Source: Stictocephala bisonia
Taxonomy: Eukaryota; Arthropoda; Insecta; Hemiptera; Membracidae
DNA length: 64,000 nucleotides
NCBI GenBank assembly: GCA_035578905.1
Contig: JAQJVL010000002.1
Location: 6,572,717 to 6,636,716, forward strand
Direction of reading: 5' to 3'
The translations under genes were made by a program, and so were the position numbers. The notes beneath the pieces are model-generated. The model made no database searches and was not told where the DNA came from. It was given only the letters and a program-made list of their open reading frames with translations. Positions 25,733 to 38,023 of this stretch are shown one piece after another. Positions within the stretch are counted from its first letter, which is position 1. Each line of letters opens with the position of its first letter.

Positions 25733-25872
25733 GATTCTAAATTTTTTGGTAACAATCGCGTCAAGGTACTATGGCATCACATTATGGGCGAAACGTCTGG
25801 TTATCTTGTTAATATTGTAGATAGTACCTTGACGCGGTTGTCACCAGAAAATGTAGATTCTAACAGATATTT
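25733..25872. repeat. Hairpin element with GCGAAACGTC, possible Penelope-like derivative
   Basis: Arms of about 40 bases are inverted copies (TTCTAAA..GCGTCAAGGTACT and AGTACCTTGACGCG..TAGATTCTA). They flank a centre of about 55 bases containing GGCATCAC and GGGCGAAACGTC. The centre resembles the stem II and GAAAC part of Penelope-like terminal repeats, without CTGATGA. Confidence 0.55.
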
Positions 25873-25879
25873 TTTACTT

Positions 25880-27000
25880 TAAAAAATATTAAGCTATACA
25901 ATTATACTAGAAAGTTTAAAATATTACTTTCGTACCTATGTTTACTACAATGTAATTATTTTATGACAATAACAATAATATAATGAGGGCATAAATTACT
26001 TATTGGTAAAACTGGATCTTTCAGTTTTAAATAATAAACATATCTTATTAGAAGCGTGGAATTATTTTGAATTTATGATTGACTATGTTAGAAACTGAGA
26101 ACTCAAATACACCTCAAATACAGTCAGTTAATCTAAAGAATTTACAACATTTGATGTATTTATAATAATTACAAAAACCTATTGAAATCTGTCATTGTGT
26201 GAGAATGAGCCTTAAGTCAAGTTATATCAATATTAAAAAAGTGTTACATTTTGCTGAATAAAAAATTATAAAATGGTACGTATGGTATTTATACGTCCTT
26301 CCACCACTTAATGTGGGGTTTCTGAACTCAATCAATGTTAAAAAAATACTAAAAGTCTTCTTTCATCAAAAACTAAAAAAAAGGTATGTCTGAGTCCAGA
26401 ATCCCCTTAAACCTAAAACATATTTAATTAAGGCCTATCATGTACAAGGCAATTTGTTAATTTCTAAAACTGCAATGTGGCGTGTTTTTGTAACACAGCC
26501 ACTTTGTATTACACAGCTAAGTGCTGTGGAGTTCACTGTGGTTTGTTCTCAATGCTAACCCCTATGGTTATCAGTTTATCACTGAGTAGTAATTGTTCAG
26601 GAACTGTAAATATTAGTAACAAAGACTACTCATTCAAACGTAATAATCACACTCGTCCCCAACTCGTATTTATAAATAAATAGTAAAATGACTAATTAAA
26701 CATACATAATTCATTATAACAATATTTTAAAATATGTTTTGTTATTGAGGATTATGAAATAAAGAGGCCACATTTAATAGCTAGCTGTATATTAACCTAT
26801 CAACAAAGGTCTATTTAAATTGTTCAGTGAAACTTTCCAGAAGTTAGTTGGAATTTAATTATATTTTACCTTTACACATTTTAGGCATGATACTATTAAT
26901 ATAAGATTGAATTAACTGTTTAGCCTCTTGTACATTATTTTTCTCAATGGAATAGACTGCAATATCTCTCGACCCTACTCTTATTATTAATTAGTTTTAT
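25880..27000. other. AT-rich intergenic DNA, nothing recognised
   Basis: No supported gene. A 68-codon plus-strand frame at 26477-26683 has no recognisable domain and no splice or promoter support. Confidence 0.4.
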
Positions 27001-27001
27001 T

Positions 27002-27232
27002 TTTTTAAGAAGAGGTCGATTTTCTCCTTAACCTTACTCTGCCCATTTCTCATAGACTATTGATCTGTACGAGGAACTTATTCATACAGAGTAAGGATGT
27101 GAACCAGTACAGTAGAAGGTGAATATTACTGATAAATCTTCCACCCTATGCCGGATTCGAACAAGTGTTATCTGTAACCCAAGCTCAAAGTCCTGACACC
27201 TTAGACCGCTCGCCCAAACCTACTACTCGACC
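27002..27232 (-). repeat. tRNA-derived SINE, copy B
   Basis: On the minus strand the head reads GGGCGAGCGGTCTAAGGTG, a close match to the 5' half of a tRNA-Leu/Ser. TTCGAATCC (B box) follows about 50 bases later. The body (TACTGTACTGGTTCACA, GAATAAGTTCCTCG) and an A-rich tail match copies A and C. This copy best shows the tRNA origin. Confidence 0.85.
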
Positions 27233-27239
27233 TCTATAC

Positions 27240-28690
27240 TACTCTTTATGTATGTGTCCGTCAGGTTTGGGTTGCCATAGATTTATTTTACACTAAATGC
27301 ATACAAAAATTGAGTAGTTTTAGTGTACCTGTAATATTTAGGAGCTTTTTAGTTGGACAAGTACTGACTAAACAATAAAACCTATAAATATATTAAATCT
27401 CGTGATGATATTTCTCTAGTAACTTGACGAGAACTCAAAATCGGATTTCATATTGTTCGAGCCAAGAAATATGATTAATGTTCCATCCTTTACTAATCAC
27501 ATTAGATTAGACGTGTAAATTTAGGGTGACTGGTTCTACGCATAGCTTTATACTTTTGTCAAATAATTTTTAAAATATTGATTGTTTTATTATAACAACA
27601 CTCGAATAAAGTACGGTAACTTTCTTATTTGATCAATATATCAGTCACTGCAGTTCTGGATTGAAATATGAGATGGGTGGTCCCAAACATTAGCAAGAAC
27701 TACAAGGTGGTCAGAAAAAGTGCTTTTAGAGTTGAATGAAGTAGAAAAATACAAACTATAAGAAAATAGTATACAGTTAAACCTGAGTTATATTGTTCTA
27801 GTTTTCTTGTACTAGTTTAGAGTGTAATTTTTGTGAGGGCTTACTTATAAATGTTTATTTTTACCATAATTTACACATTTAAATCATAATTTTCATAAAC
27901 ATATAAAGCAATACATACATGTCGTGGCCGGTAGAATATAAGTGGTTAATACCCACCCGTTTTCTTCTGCTTGAGGTACATAATATTGCATAATTGCACC
28001 TCTATATCGTTACAAAAATAAGTTTGAATTTTGTTAGGATTTTAAATAATTAAAGTTTTGCCTCTGGTCATCTTCTGTACTTAAATATTCTGTACTTAAA
28101 AGTTTTTATTTAAAATCTATTTTATTTCCTTGTACATAAAAGTACTACTTAAACATAATATTTATACAATTTTGTAGTAAAGTTTTTCAATTTAATATGT
28201 TCAACACATGAAATAAAAATTTTTAGGAATGCTGCAATAGCAGCTTTGGCAACAAATACCTCCTTTCAAATATAGACGCTCGCCATTCTCAGGGTCAATT
28301 GTATCATGCTACATTCCTAATTATAGCTTTGGATTCAGACTCTCTGTGTGAGTAAAATATAATTATAACTTGGATGAAATCGGGATTGAAAAATTTAATG
28401 ATGTCCTTGAAGGTCATTATTTTGGTTGAATTATTTCTTTAAATAATATGATTATTAAAAAATGTGTAGTGATATAATTAACAATTAATTTGATCTAAAA
28501 GTACACTGGACTATATCTTAAAATGGTATTTTCATTCCATTAATGCTTTTGAAATAAAAACATAGCATCAAACGTTGTTATAAACTAGTTTTAACTAAGC
28601 ATTATGTACGCTCATATTTTTTATTTATTTATAATCTATTATATATATTTTTAGAAATAAACTCTTATTCTTATATGATAACCCAAAAAT
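27240..28690. other. AT-rich intergenic DNA, nothing recognised
   Basis: No supported feature. Confidence 0.4.
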
Positions 28691-28699
28691 TCTGTGCTT

Positions 28700-28950
28700 T
28701 GATATGTGTAGGATGAGTAAGTAGTACATGAGTGTAGATGACCTGTTTATTCTGGTCAGTTCGACTATTCCACAGAAAGAACAATTTATTAATAGCCCAG
28801 AAGCTAGGGCAACTAAGGGACCTACTATTTTATCTGCAACCCGAAGCATTTAGTATTGGTCTGATTTTCAGCTAAGTGACAAGCCTGATACTCAGTACTC
28901 TTCCGTACACAACATCCGGTCCCTGACCACCACCCAACATGGACGTATAA
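28700..28950 (+). repeat. Interspersed repeat family A, plus copy
   Basis: It carries the GAGTGTAGATGA, TTATTAATAGCCCA, GGGACCTACTATTT, CTGATTTTCAGCTAA and CACCCAACATGGAC landmarks in family order, and stops before the TTTGTCCCC end block. No coding capacity. Confidence 0.7.
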
Positions 28951-28959
28951 AATAGACTT

Positions 28960-31290
28960 GGTTACAATGGAGAGTTATTACTTGTAACCTATACAATGAA
29001 AGAGGAACCATACTAATTAAACGTTTAGTTAAACAATTATATAAGAAAATATTTAAAGGATATAAAATCTCTATAGAGAAAACAATACAAATAATATCCA
29101 GCCAAAGCTTGGATAAGCTAGTTCATTTTTATAACTATAATTAGGTAATATTGTAACTAAACATGGCAGGTATTGCAGATTCATCACATCAATGTTATTT
29201 TATAAACAGTTAGTTACTTCAGTATGCATTAGTGGCATACATAGAATGACATGAGAAAAGTAGAATAGCCTATTTCTTATCTAAGACTCATAAATTAAAA
29301 TTATGTCTGAGTCTTTGAAAAAAAAATTACTTTGTAAATTATTAATAAACCTGCAAGAATTAATTTATATAAATATAGAATAAAATACTTATTTGTATTA
29401 TAATAGCGATTACCAAGTGGTATGAAGATAAATAAAGCATTCTTTTATTTTTATGAAAAATAACCGAAAACTTAATTTAATTTTAAAATATATTTTTATT
29501 TAGGTAATATTGATGAAATTTGTTTTCTTCGAAAATAGTTTTAAGCTATATAGCTATATTAGGTATAAATTGAATATATTTCTCATTGAACCAAAACTAG
29601 TAAAAGCAATGCCAAAGAAAACCATATGGTGGATCGTCATATTTTCCTATAGCAAATGGTCTGCATTTTGCCCTAGTAGGTTTTCTAAATACAACATCTT
29701 ACAAAAATTTTATGCGCAAGCAAGGTATTAACGAAAAATATTTGTATTTTTACTGTATTTGTTTTCATAATCTAATAGATGCAAAGCAAAGATATATTAT
29801 AAGAATATCTTAGCTATTCAAAGTGATCTTCTGTATAAGATAAACCTAAATAAATTTAAAAAATGATATGAACATGGCATGTATGTTGTTAAAAATACAA
29901 TGTCACTATCTCATGCCACTGTAGTTGAAAAGTGTTGATAAATATGATGCAGGGTGTTTTATAAAAACCTAATATTATGGGTGTTCGATGATTTACATAA
30001 AAAATTACATTTATTGAGACGTAAAATCTTGCCCTTTCTTAAGAAAAAATGTGATTCACTATCCTCATTTAATCAGTGGCACGGAGTAAGCTGTCATTAT
30101 AACAGCCAGGCATCTACAACGCTGTCATCAAAGACACTCAACCTAACTATATAGAATCAATCAAAACCACAAGTCATTTGTAACCAGACTCTAATTATAG
30201 AGCTCAAGAATTCAACAGGCTACAGTAGCTGAGAACATGTGCCTTGAGCTGTAATAATTAGATGTATTTTTCATTGATCAATGATTTAAACGCCTTTAAT
30301 TTCTGTTGTCTCCAATTTAGGTAGAATACAGTCATACGAAGTTGTACTTTCAAAACATTTACAGGGCTCGAACATGAATATGGTAATACTAAACTACCAT
30401 ACGTGTAACAAATATGTTAAAGCGATATTTTATGGTTGTATTGAAAAACAGGTATTGTTTAAAATCGCAAAAGTAACACAAAATAAACACCTCTAAGAAA
30501 TGCTTATGTGGAACTAATATTATATAATAGTTTAACTACAATTATTATTAGTGTGTTTATAAGTTTGTGCAAATGCCAACAACAGTTTTGCATGTATGCA
30601 CTTTTACAGCCTACCTTATAGCCTTGTCCTACTTTTCCCTGCTTATAATCACTTCATGTAGCTTGACAAATTATTCCTGTAAATTAATAAGTATATTAAC
30701 AATCCTATTGTAGCTTAGACATACCCAACAGCGCAGTTAATTAATTTATTTAAAATATTAAGGTTTGACCTTAATTAACAATGGAATAATGTATATGATA
30801 TACATTAAAGAACCGATCGTTATGTTAGTAAAACGTGGAATAAAAAAAAGTTTGAATCATTTAGTCTGGGATGAAAAATTATACTAGCCATGTTATGTAC
30901 ATATTTTTAATTTTTTTTTTACATTTGGTGGTTTACAATGTAAATATTTTTCCAAACTATTCGTCAACGACATCAACGACCCAGGCGTCAATTGAGTAAT
31001 TATAATTGTAAAATAATTAAAAAAATATTCTTTTTAGCAGCATAGACTTAATTTATATCTAATTAGTCGCATTCGTATAAAAAAATGACATATTTATAAG
31101 TAACTAAAACATGCTAATATGTTTAAATTATTTTTTCATTAATATAGGAAGTAATTCAAACAATGGATAAAACACACATTTCAGTGACTTTAACGTTTGG
31201 TTATAGTGAAGCCGACCATTCACTTCTTGCAAATACAACACGTCGAGTTCGTTGTCTCCTTCATTTAAAATGCTAAGAAGATGAACCAAC
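28960..31290. other. AT-rich intergenic DNA, nothing recognised
   Basis: Open frames of 66-75 codons (near 29510 and 29954) have background composition and no recognisable domain. Confidence 0.4.
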
Positions 31291-31294
31291 TACA

Positions 31295-31505
31295 TAAACC
31301 ATTCCCACAGTCTGCTAGACACAATGTGTCGGTCTAGGTCGTGCGGTACGACTGGACAGGGTGACGTCATCTGCGATCAACCGCATTCTTGCACGACCTT
31401 GTCTTACTTCTATCGCTCATTACTCCACCCAGCAGAACCGCTCAATGCCTGCCTCATTTTCTAGTTCTTTGTCTCCTCATTCTCTTCCTTGTAAAACCAC
31501 GTCAT
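31295..31505. other. Locally GC-rich patch with a CRE-type TGACGTCA
   Basis: This patch has higher GC than its flanks and contains a perfect TGACGTCA palindrome at 31362-31369, the CREB/ATF-type site. There is no open frame of note. It could be an old regulatory region or a repeat fragment; I cannot tell which. Confidence 0.3.
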
Positions 31506-31509
31506 GTTG

Positions 31510-32535
31510 TAATGTGTGATTCTAAATAATTTACCTGATGCAGGATTGAAAAAATAATTATTTAGAAAACCAGTAAAAAGAAACTAACGAATATTTCTGA
31601 AACAAATTTTAGCTTATAATTTTATTAATTTGTAACAAACGAATAATTGACAAAAACTTTAGCAAAACTGAATATTAAAAGAAAATTAATCCCAAGACGA
31701 AAAGAAAATATTTATTACGATAAGTAGCTTTACAAACACATTTCCTTAATTGTACAAAACATTTGCAACGTTATTGACAAATTAATATTTTATATCATCC
31801 ATTTCACATGATACTACGGAAGATGTCGAAATACTTATAAGAGATCATAATTTATAATACTTGATGAAAAATTAACATAAAATTAATCGACCATTTACAG
31901 ATAGTTATCCTGACAATTTTGTCTGGTTTTAAAAAGAGGAATGATCTAAGCAAAAATATTAGGTGAAAGGATAGCGTATTGGATGTTGTTGTGTTTTAAA
32001 AGTCACGGAGGTCATAAAATTATAAAAAGTCGACAAAACACTTGCTGACCTTGATTTTCAAGTTTCATATGTGAATGCCGAAATGTAATACGGATCAAAG
32101 TGAAAGGGCTTGGGTTTTTTGTAGCCTAAAGCAACTAAAAACATATCATATTTAAATATACTCTATTACAGTGACTAAATTCAACAGGGTATGGATTTAA
32201 AAGCTACACCTACCTCATTCTGTGCCGTAAATTATGTAACTGATTACAATTTTCAAAGTAGTTTGCCAAGATAATTATTTATCGTAAAACTATTCAAAAT
32301 TTTTGAACGAATGAAATTAGTGTACCAGAATACTCGGTTGTATAACATACTTAGACTTGTATGCAGACAGTGCATACAAAAATATTGTTCTCTAATTGTT
32401 GAACAGTTTATTAATTTCTATAATTTTATGTCATGGAATTAATAGGTGTAATTATATGTAAAATTAACATAATAGTAGTAGGATAATAGTTTGTAGGTAA
32501 AATAATATATTTTTAAATACACGTGCATGCAATAA
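31510..32535. other. AT-rich intergenic DNA with one FTZ-F1-type site
   Basis: No gene. TGACCTTGA at 32046-32054 is the reverse complement of the FTZ-F1 consensus TCAAGGTCA. Otherwise nothing recognised. Confidence 0.4.
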
Positions 32536-32539
32536 CTCA

Positions 32540-33795
32540 TGCATATGTCCTTATAAAAAAACTACTTACTAGATCCAGTCACCTGTAGCTCACAGGTAGG
32601 TCAACGAAAGCTTAGTCCATTACTGTATTTGCACTTGCACGAAGAACAATTAGTTATGCAGTAACATTCTATAAAAATAACATTATATATAGTTACCGGT
32701 GGCTCGGAAGTTAACTAATATTTAGACTTTGTACATGCACAGAAAAAAATTAATCATGCAGCCATCATTTTCAAAGAGGCAATTATATACAGTAACCAGT
32801 CTATGTACGTGTACGAGGAACAATTTACCAAGCAACATCCATTTATAAAGAGACCATGAGATCCAGATACGGATAAATCGTAAGTGGTTAAAGAATGCTT
32901 AGTCAATTTCTCTATTCTCACGTGCACGAAAAACAATTTATATCATGCAGCATCCATTTATAAAGAGGCCATTACGTCTAGGTACTGGTTTCCCATAAGT
33001 TAGTTGACAGATACTTAGTCTATTGTTGTATTTGCACGTGCACGATGAACAGTTTATCATGAAGCGTCCATTTATAAAGAGGTCATTACGTCTAGCTACT
33101 GGTGGGCCATAAGTTAGTTAACAAATACTTAGTCAACTGTTGTATTTGCACGTGCACGATGAACAGTTAATGATGAAGCGTCCATTTATAAAGAGGTCAT
33201 TGCATCTAGGTACTGGTGGCCCATAAGCTGGTTAACAAATAATTAGTCAATTGTTATATTTGCACGTGCACGATGAACAGTTAATCAAGAAGCGTCCATT
33301 TATAAAGAGAGCATTACGTCTAGGTACCGGTGTCCCATAAGCTGGTTGACAAATTATTAGTCAATTGTTGTATTTGCACGTGCACGATGAACAGTTAATC
33401 ATGAAGCGTCCATTTATAAAGATATCATTACGTCTAGGTACCGGTGTCCCATAAGCTGGTTGACAAATTATTAGTCAATTGTTTTATTTGCACGTGCACG
33501 ATGAACAGTTAAGCACAAAGCGTCCATTTATAAAGAGATCATTACGTCTAGGTACCGGTGGCCCATAAACTGGTTGACAAATTATTAGTCAATTGTTGTA
33601 TTTGCATGTGTACGATGAACAGTTAATCATGAAGAGTCCGTTTATAAAGAGGTCATTACGTCTAGGTACTGGTGGCTCATAAGTTGGTTAACAAATGATT
33701 AGTCAATTACTGTATTTTCACGTGCACGAGAAATAATTTACCATGCAGCATCCATTTGTAAAGAGGCCATGAGATCCAGTTACCGGTGGTTCACG
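32540..33795 (+). repeat. Satellite with a 114-bp unit and a CACGTG E-box
   Basis: About ten to eleven head-to-tail units. The anchor (G/A)TCCATTTATAAAG, or its variant, starts at 32837, 32952, 33066, 33180, 33294, 33408, 33522, 33636 and 33750, so the period is 114 bases with one unit of 115. Each unit carries GGTACCGGTG or a variant and ATTTGCACGTGCACGATGAAC, with a palindromic GCACGTGC in most units. Units at the left end (32540-32830) are shorter and more diverged, and the inner ones are most alike. All reading frames contain stops in the unit, so it is not coding although 114 is divisible by three. Confidence 0.9.
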
Positions 33796-33799
33796 TGGC

Positions 33800-36385
33800 A
33801 AGTCGCCATTACCACTAGTCTAGTATCTGGCATTTGACATTTGGATCGCCTCCTCCGTATTCTTACCTTCAATTTTAAAACAATGGAGTAATACATCTCT
33901 AGTAGTTGGTTTATCTAAACGGTATTTGATTGATTTTTTTTAAATCATAAAAGTTATATGATTTTTATAAAAATTTGTACGATATAATAATATAAATATA
34001 TTTTAAACAGTTTTATCTTTACGACAACCAAAGTGGGTTCCTATACAAACGCTTTTCATTTGTAATGGCCTGAAACTGCCGACTTGGATATTATTTTATT
34101 GGATGTGAATTACATAAATGTACAGTTTTATAAATAACAGACTAATTATATGTGCAATATGCCTAAAATAAAAACTGTATTCTAGTAAAAATTTAACATT
34201 AAGTGAGATCTTAAAATACAATAATGATTCTTGTAGAAGTCAAATTAACATGTACCAATTAAAACTCATACCCCCCCCCCTTATTTATGGTCATGACAAG
34301 TTGTAAGCAGACCCAAACTCAAGTTCAGAGGTCAGCAGGAAACTTGGCGTCCTTGTATCCCGGAGATCGGAGTGATCCCTGAGGCCAGATCCCCGGGACA
34401 TAAAGTGCCATGTGGGTAAAACAGGCTGGATAAAGGCGGGACTCTTGAAGAAAACTTACTTATCATCTGCTTGTTAATATTGTATCAATATTAATTTTAC
34501 TATGGTCCAATTTAATTTATCTTCAGCAAAGTTTTACGCAAATAATAAAGTCTGAAACTTTTAAACTGGATTAAAAGTTGTGTCCCCTCATCATTGACAA
34601 ATTACATCTGTTTAGTATTATATAAAGAACCATTAAAATTGTGTTAATGTTAGTAAAGTCCTTGAATTTAATAATTTCGTAATAATTGCTGTTGGTTTTT
34701 GAAGATATACTGTATATATTTTGTAAATGTTTACTTACTTAAAAAAAGTAAATTTATAGGATGTAATGGACCTGAGATAAAATGAATGTTTCAGCTGAAA
34801 CTTCCCTGAGGCTTACAAAGATGTATCTAATTTTTTAGATTCAATATTCTGTATAGTGGGCCACGTAAAAGTAAACAGCTTCAAAAATATTCGGTGGAAA
34901 TTATACTCCAATTTATTATACAGTGGTGTATAATATACTGCTATCCAAAATAAATGTAACTATCATTTTATTTGTTTTAATATAAATATTAATTTTATAT
35001 TAAGTAAAATATAGTTAATATAAAATATTAACTATATTTTACTTTTTAAATGTTTAAATATTTATTTATTTTGTAAGTGGCTTAATTTATTTCAGAATAA
35101 GTTTATTAAAAAGTGTGGGAGGTAAAACAGATATAAAAAAGCACGTAACAAACCTAGAAACTGTTGATTGCTCCAGTTATATTTTTACACGACTGATATT
35201 TTTAAAATTTAAAAGCAGTTTATTTTAAGATAGGACTTTCTTAAAATTACACTATACTACCTTCTGTCAGGTGTGTGTGAGTTCATGATACGAAATTGTA
35301 GCTAAATGACTAATATACAGAACTTAGATAATGTAGTGAAAAAAAAGAAAAAGATATATATATATACAACAGTTTATGGACAAATAGTGGATATTTTAAT
35401 AAAACTAAGGTTAGTATGTGTATTGCATATGTTTTTTTGTATATTTGTTTTCAAACAAATTCGTACATTTTAAACGTAGTTCTCTTTTTAAGACAAAAAG
35501 TTATCAATGAAATAAATTAATGCAGGTTTTTTAAATTTTAATATAGCATTTGAAAATATCCCAAACCATATGGTAAACCAAATATGATAATCAAACGTGG
35601 CAGTTAAACGTAAAAATAAAACTAAAACTTTGATTAAAGAAACAAATATGTTGAATTAATACAGTATTTCCCAATGTCTTCTTGACGATGGTACTGACGA
35701 TGGTGATGTACAAATACAAATACATAATGAACAAGTATTTTAATAATGAGTTAAATTAGAATATTCAATAAAAATCTCATGAACTAAAAGGTAATTCAAA
35801 GTTAGATACCATGTGGAAAAATATAGTTTCCTTTAAAAAAAATAAAATTAATTCTTAATTTTATTGGCAACTAAAAACAAGATGAAGTTCTCCAATACAT
35901 TTTTTTTGTGTGTGTCTAGTAATTTCTAGGTTACCAATGGTATATAAGGTGATGTGGACATCCTGTATCATTTTAATACGATGGTAGATATTATGATGTA
36001 TTTGAGCTAACCTTTCTTTTATATAAAGTGGACCTTAATTTAAAAATTATGATTTAATATTTGCCTAACGTATATCATTTACTTCAAGTAGCTTGAGATA
36101 TATTAATTAGAACTAACTTTGAACACTTACGTAAAACATAAGTTAGATATTTTCATTTTTAATAGCAAGCCAAAACAGTATTTTTGTCTGATAGGTAAAC
36201 AAGGTCAGTTACAATTTTCTATAAAAAGTGTTATTTAATTTATTATAAATAAAGATGTAAGGTGTATTTATTTAAAAAATTATTTTGTTATTTTCTTTAA
36301 TTTACTAAAGTTACTCTAATTAGTAAAATTTGGACTCTGTTTTATTCAATGATAATTATCATTGACGTTAATGTCTCAGGAAGTG
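33800..36385. other. AT-rich intergenic DNA with a GC-rich patch
   Basis: No gene. A 10-base C run and GC-rich patch lies at about 34270-34445 without a recognisable reading frame. Nothing else stands out apart from the hairpin listed separately. Confidence 0.4.
35002..35044. repeat. Perfect 19-bp inverted repeat
   Basis: AAGTAAAATATAGTTAATA at 35002-35020 and its exact reverse complement at 35026-35044 are separated by five bases. A hairpin or cruciform is possible. Its origin is unknown. Confidence 0.85.
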
Positions 36386-36534
36386 GTTATATTCATAAAA
36401 AGATAATCAAACAGGTTGTATTATTCTCATTCAACTTTTAGAGACGCTGATCGTCGAGTTAGGGAAGAATATGAGGAGGTATGAAAGTGATGAGTCTACA
36501 TGATAGAGAAAGTATTTTTTTATATAATGAATCA

Positions 36535-36538
<4 letters not shown>

Positions 36539-36592
<54 letters not shown>
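36539..36592. repeat. (TA)n microsatellite
   Basis: About 27 uninterrupted TA units inside the first copy of the tandem duplication. Confidence 0.95.
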
Positions 36593-36593
<1 letters not shown>

Positions 36594-36749
36594 TGTATAT
36601 CAGTTATATATGTAACTGATGGTTGAAAGTAATCGTATAAAATTACTGAGAGTAACAACTCATTGAGTGTTAAGGATTGCTTGAAGAAATATAGTGAACA
36701 AAGAAAATACTTTGTTGCCCCAATTACTCACCAATACATGAACAATGGT

Positions 36750-36865
36750 ATTGACCCACCCATCCAACCATACACGTACAGTGCTATTGACCCACCCACC
36801 CATCCACACACGTACAGTGCTACTGACACTCCCGCCCACCCAAACACGTACAGTGCTACTGTATC
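36750..36865 (+). repeat. Short minisatellite, CACGTACAGTGCTA unit
   Basis: Three units of about 33-35 bases, each with ACACGTACAGTGCTA(T/C)TG followed by a CCCACC-rich part. A two-unit version lies at about 37283-37355 in the second duplicate. Similar CCCACCCACCC/CATACAGTG sequence appears near 53540-53620. Confidence 0.75.
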
Positions 36866-37102
36866 CATTAATTAATTTCCTAATAGACCTACAGCTTTAC
36901 ATAAGATCCGATCCACGTAGTACTGGTTTGATTTTCAGCAAAATGACAAACATGATTATATTCATAAAAAGATAATCGATTAGGTTGTATTATTCTCATT
37001 CAACTTTTAGAGACGCTGATCGTCGAGTTATTGAAGAATATGAGGAGGTGTGAAGGTGATGAGTCTACATGATAGAGAAAGTATATTTTATATAATGAAT
37101 CA

Positions 37103-37106
<4 letters not shown>

Positions 37107-37141
<35 letters not shown>
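37107..37141. repeat. (TA)n microsatellite
   Basis: About 17 TA units, the counterpart of the longer array at 36539. Confidence 0.95.
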
Positions 37142-37144
<3 letters not shown>

Positions 37145-37369
37145 TTATATATGTAACTGATGGTTGAAAGTAATCACATAAAATTACTGAGAGTAACAAC
37201 TCATTGAGGGTTAAAGATTGCTTGAAGAAATATAGTGAACAAAGAAAATACTTTTTTGCCCCAATTACTCACCAATACATGAACCCACCCATCCACCCAT
37301 CCACACACGTACAGTGCTACTGACCCACCCGCCAACCCATACACGTACAGTGCTACTGTATCCAATTAT

Positions 37370-37680
37370 TAATTTCTTAATAGACTTACAGCTTTACATA
37401 AGATCCGATCCACGTAGTACTGGTCTGATTTTCAGCAAAATGACAAACATGATTACTCAGATCTTTTGCCTACACAACATCCGACCGAGACTATCACTCT
37501 GCACGTACTTCTCTAGAAGTGTCCACGTCGATGTCAACCATTGAGCAGACACTAGGACCGAGTGGGTAAGTGATAGGTGGGTATTAATAGGACCGAGCAC
37601 AGCACCTATCACTTACAATCACTAGAAAACTTTGTCCCTAAGTAGCTGGATTACATCATCGAACCAATAGTGCCGACCTA
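37370..37680 (+). repeat. Interspersed repeat family A, 3' part
   Basis: It carries CTTACAGCTTTACATAAGATCC, CTGATTTTCAGC, AAGTGTCCACGTCGATG and the TTTGTCCCTA..GTAGCTGGATTACA end block in family order. It overlaps the end of the tandem duplication. No coding capacity. Confidence 0.7.
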
Positions 37681-37963
37681 GATGTATTCAACATTGAATT
37701 GTATGTTGTTTGGTAATTGAATAAATATACGTATTCGAAACATATTCCTTAAATCAATGTATTATTTGCATATGCTCTTTTACTCAAATGGAGAGGTAAC
37801 AGAGTGGAAGTAAGAAACAGTTGGAAATGTGCAGTTACAGCTAATTGCAGATCAAGTATGCACTTATAGGATAAAATATGCGATGAAATACGCCCAAGGA
37901 AAAGCTAGCGGAGAGCTGGGGGGCCCGGGGTGTCGGTGGATGGCCTTGCGACTGTATGTGGAC

Positions 37964-37970
37964 TATAAAA
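37964..37970 (+). promoter_or_regulatory. TATA box of cuticle gene 2
   Basis: TATAAAA starts 60 bases before the ATG, as in its two closest paralogs (58 bases). A GC-rich stretch (37900-37960) precedes it. An arthropod-type initiator TCAGT lies at 38011-38015, but the usual spacing of about 30 bases would put the start nearer 37995. The exact start site is open. Confidence 0.75.
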
Positions 37971-38023
37971 GAGTGTGGTAGGCCTGGGTATGGCACAGGT
38001 CTCCCTGACTTCAGTAATACATC

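Larger units (their letters stand above)
36391..37455 (+). repeat. Tandem duplication of about 0.57 kb
   Basis: The block starting ATTCATAAAAAGATAATC at 36391 recurs at 36960 (offset 569). Both copies contain GACGCTGATCGTCGAGTTA (the head of interspersed family A), a TA microsatellite, TCAGTTATATATGTAACTGA, a short CACGTACAGTGCTA(C/T)TG minisatellite, and family A's CTGATTTTCAGC. The second copy is shorter, with fewer TA units and fewer minisatellite units. Confidence 0.85.

Noticed and set aside
27168..27232. Functional tRNA-Leu/Ser gene
   Set aside because: The A and B boxes are tRNA-like, but the sequence cannot close an acceptor stem and continues into a SINE body shared by three copies.
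32540..33795. Coding repeat protein from the 114-base satellite (114 is divisible by three)
   Set aside because: The consensus unit has stops in every frame I checked.
32540..33795. CRISPR-like array
   Set aside because: The spacing is regular, but the whole unit is repeated with no unique spacers, and the setting is an insect nuclear genome.
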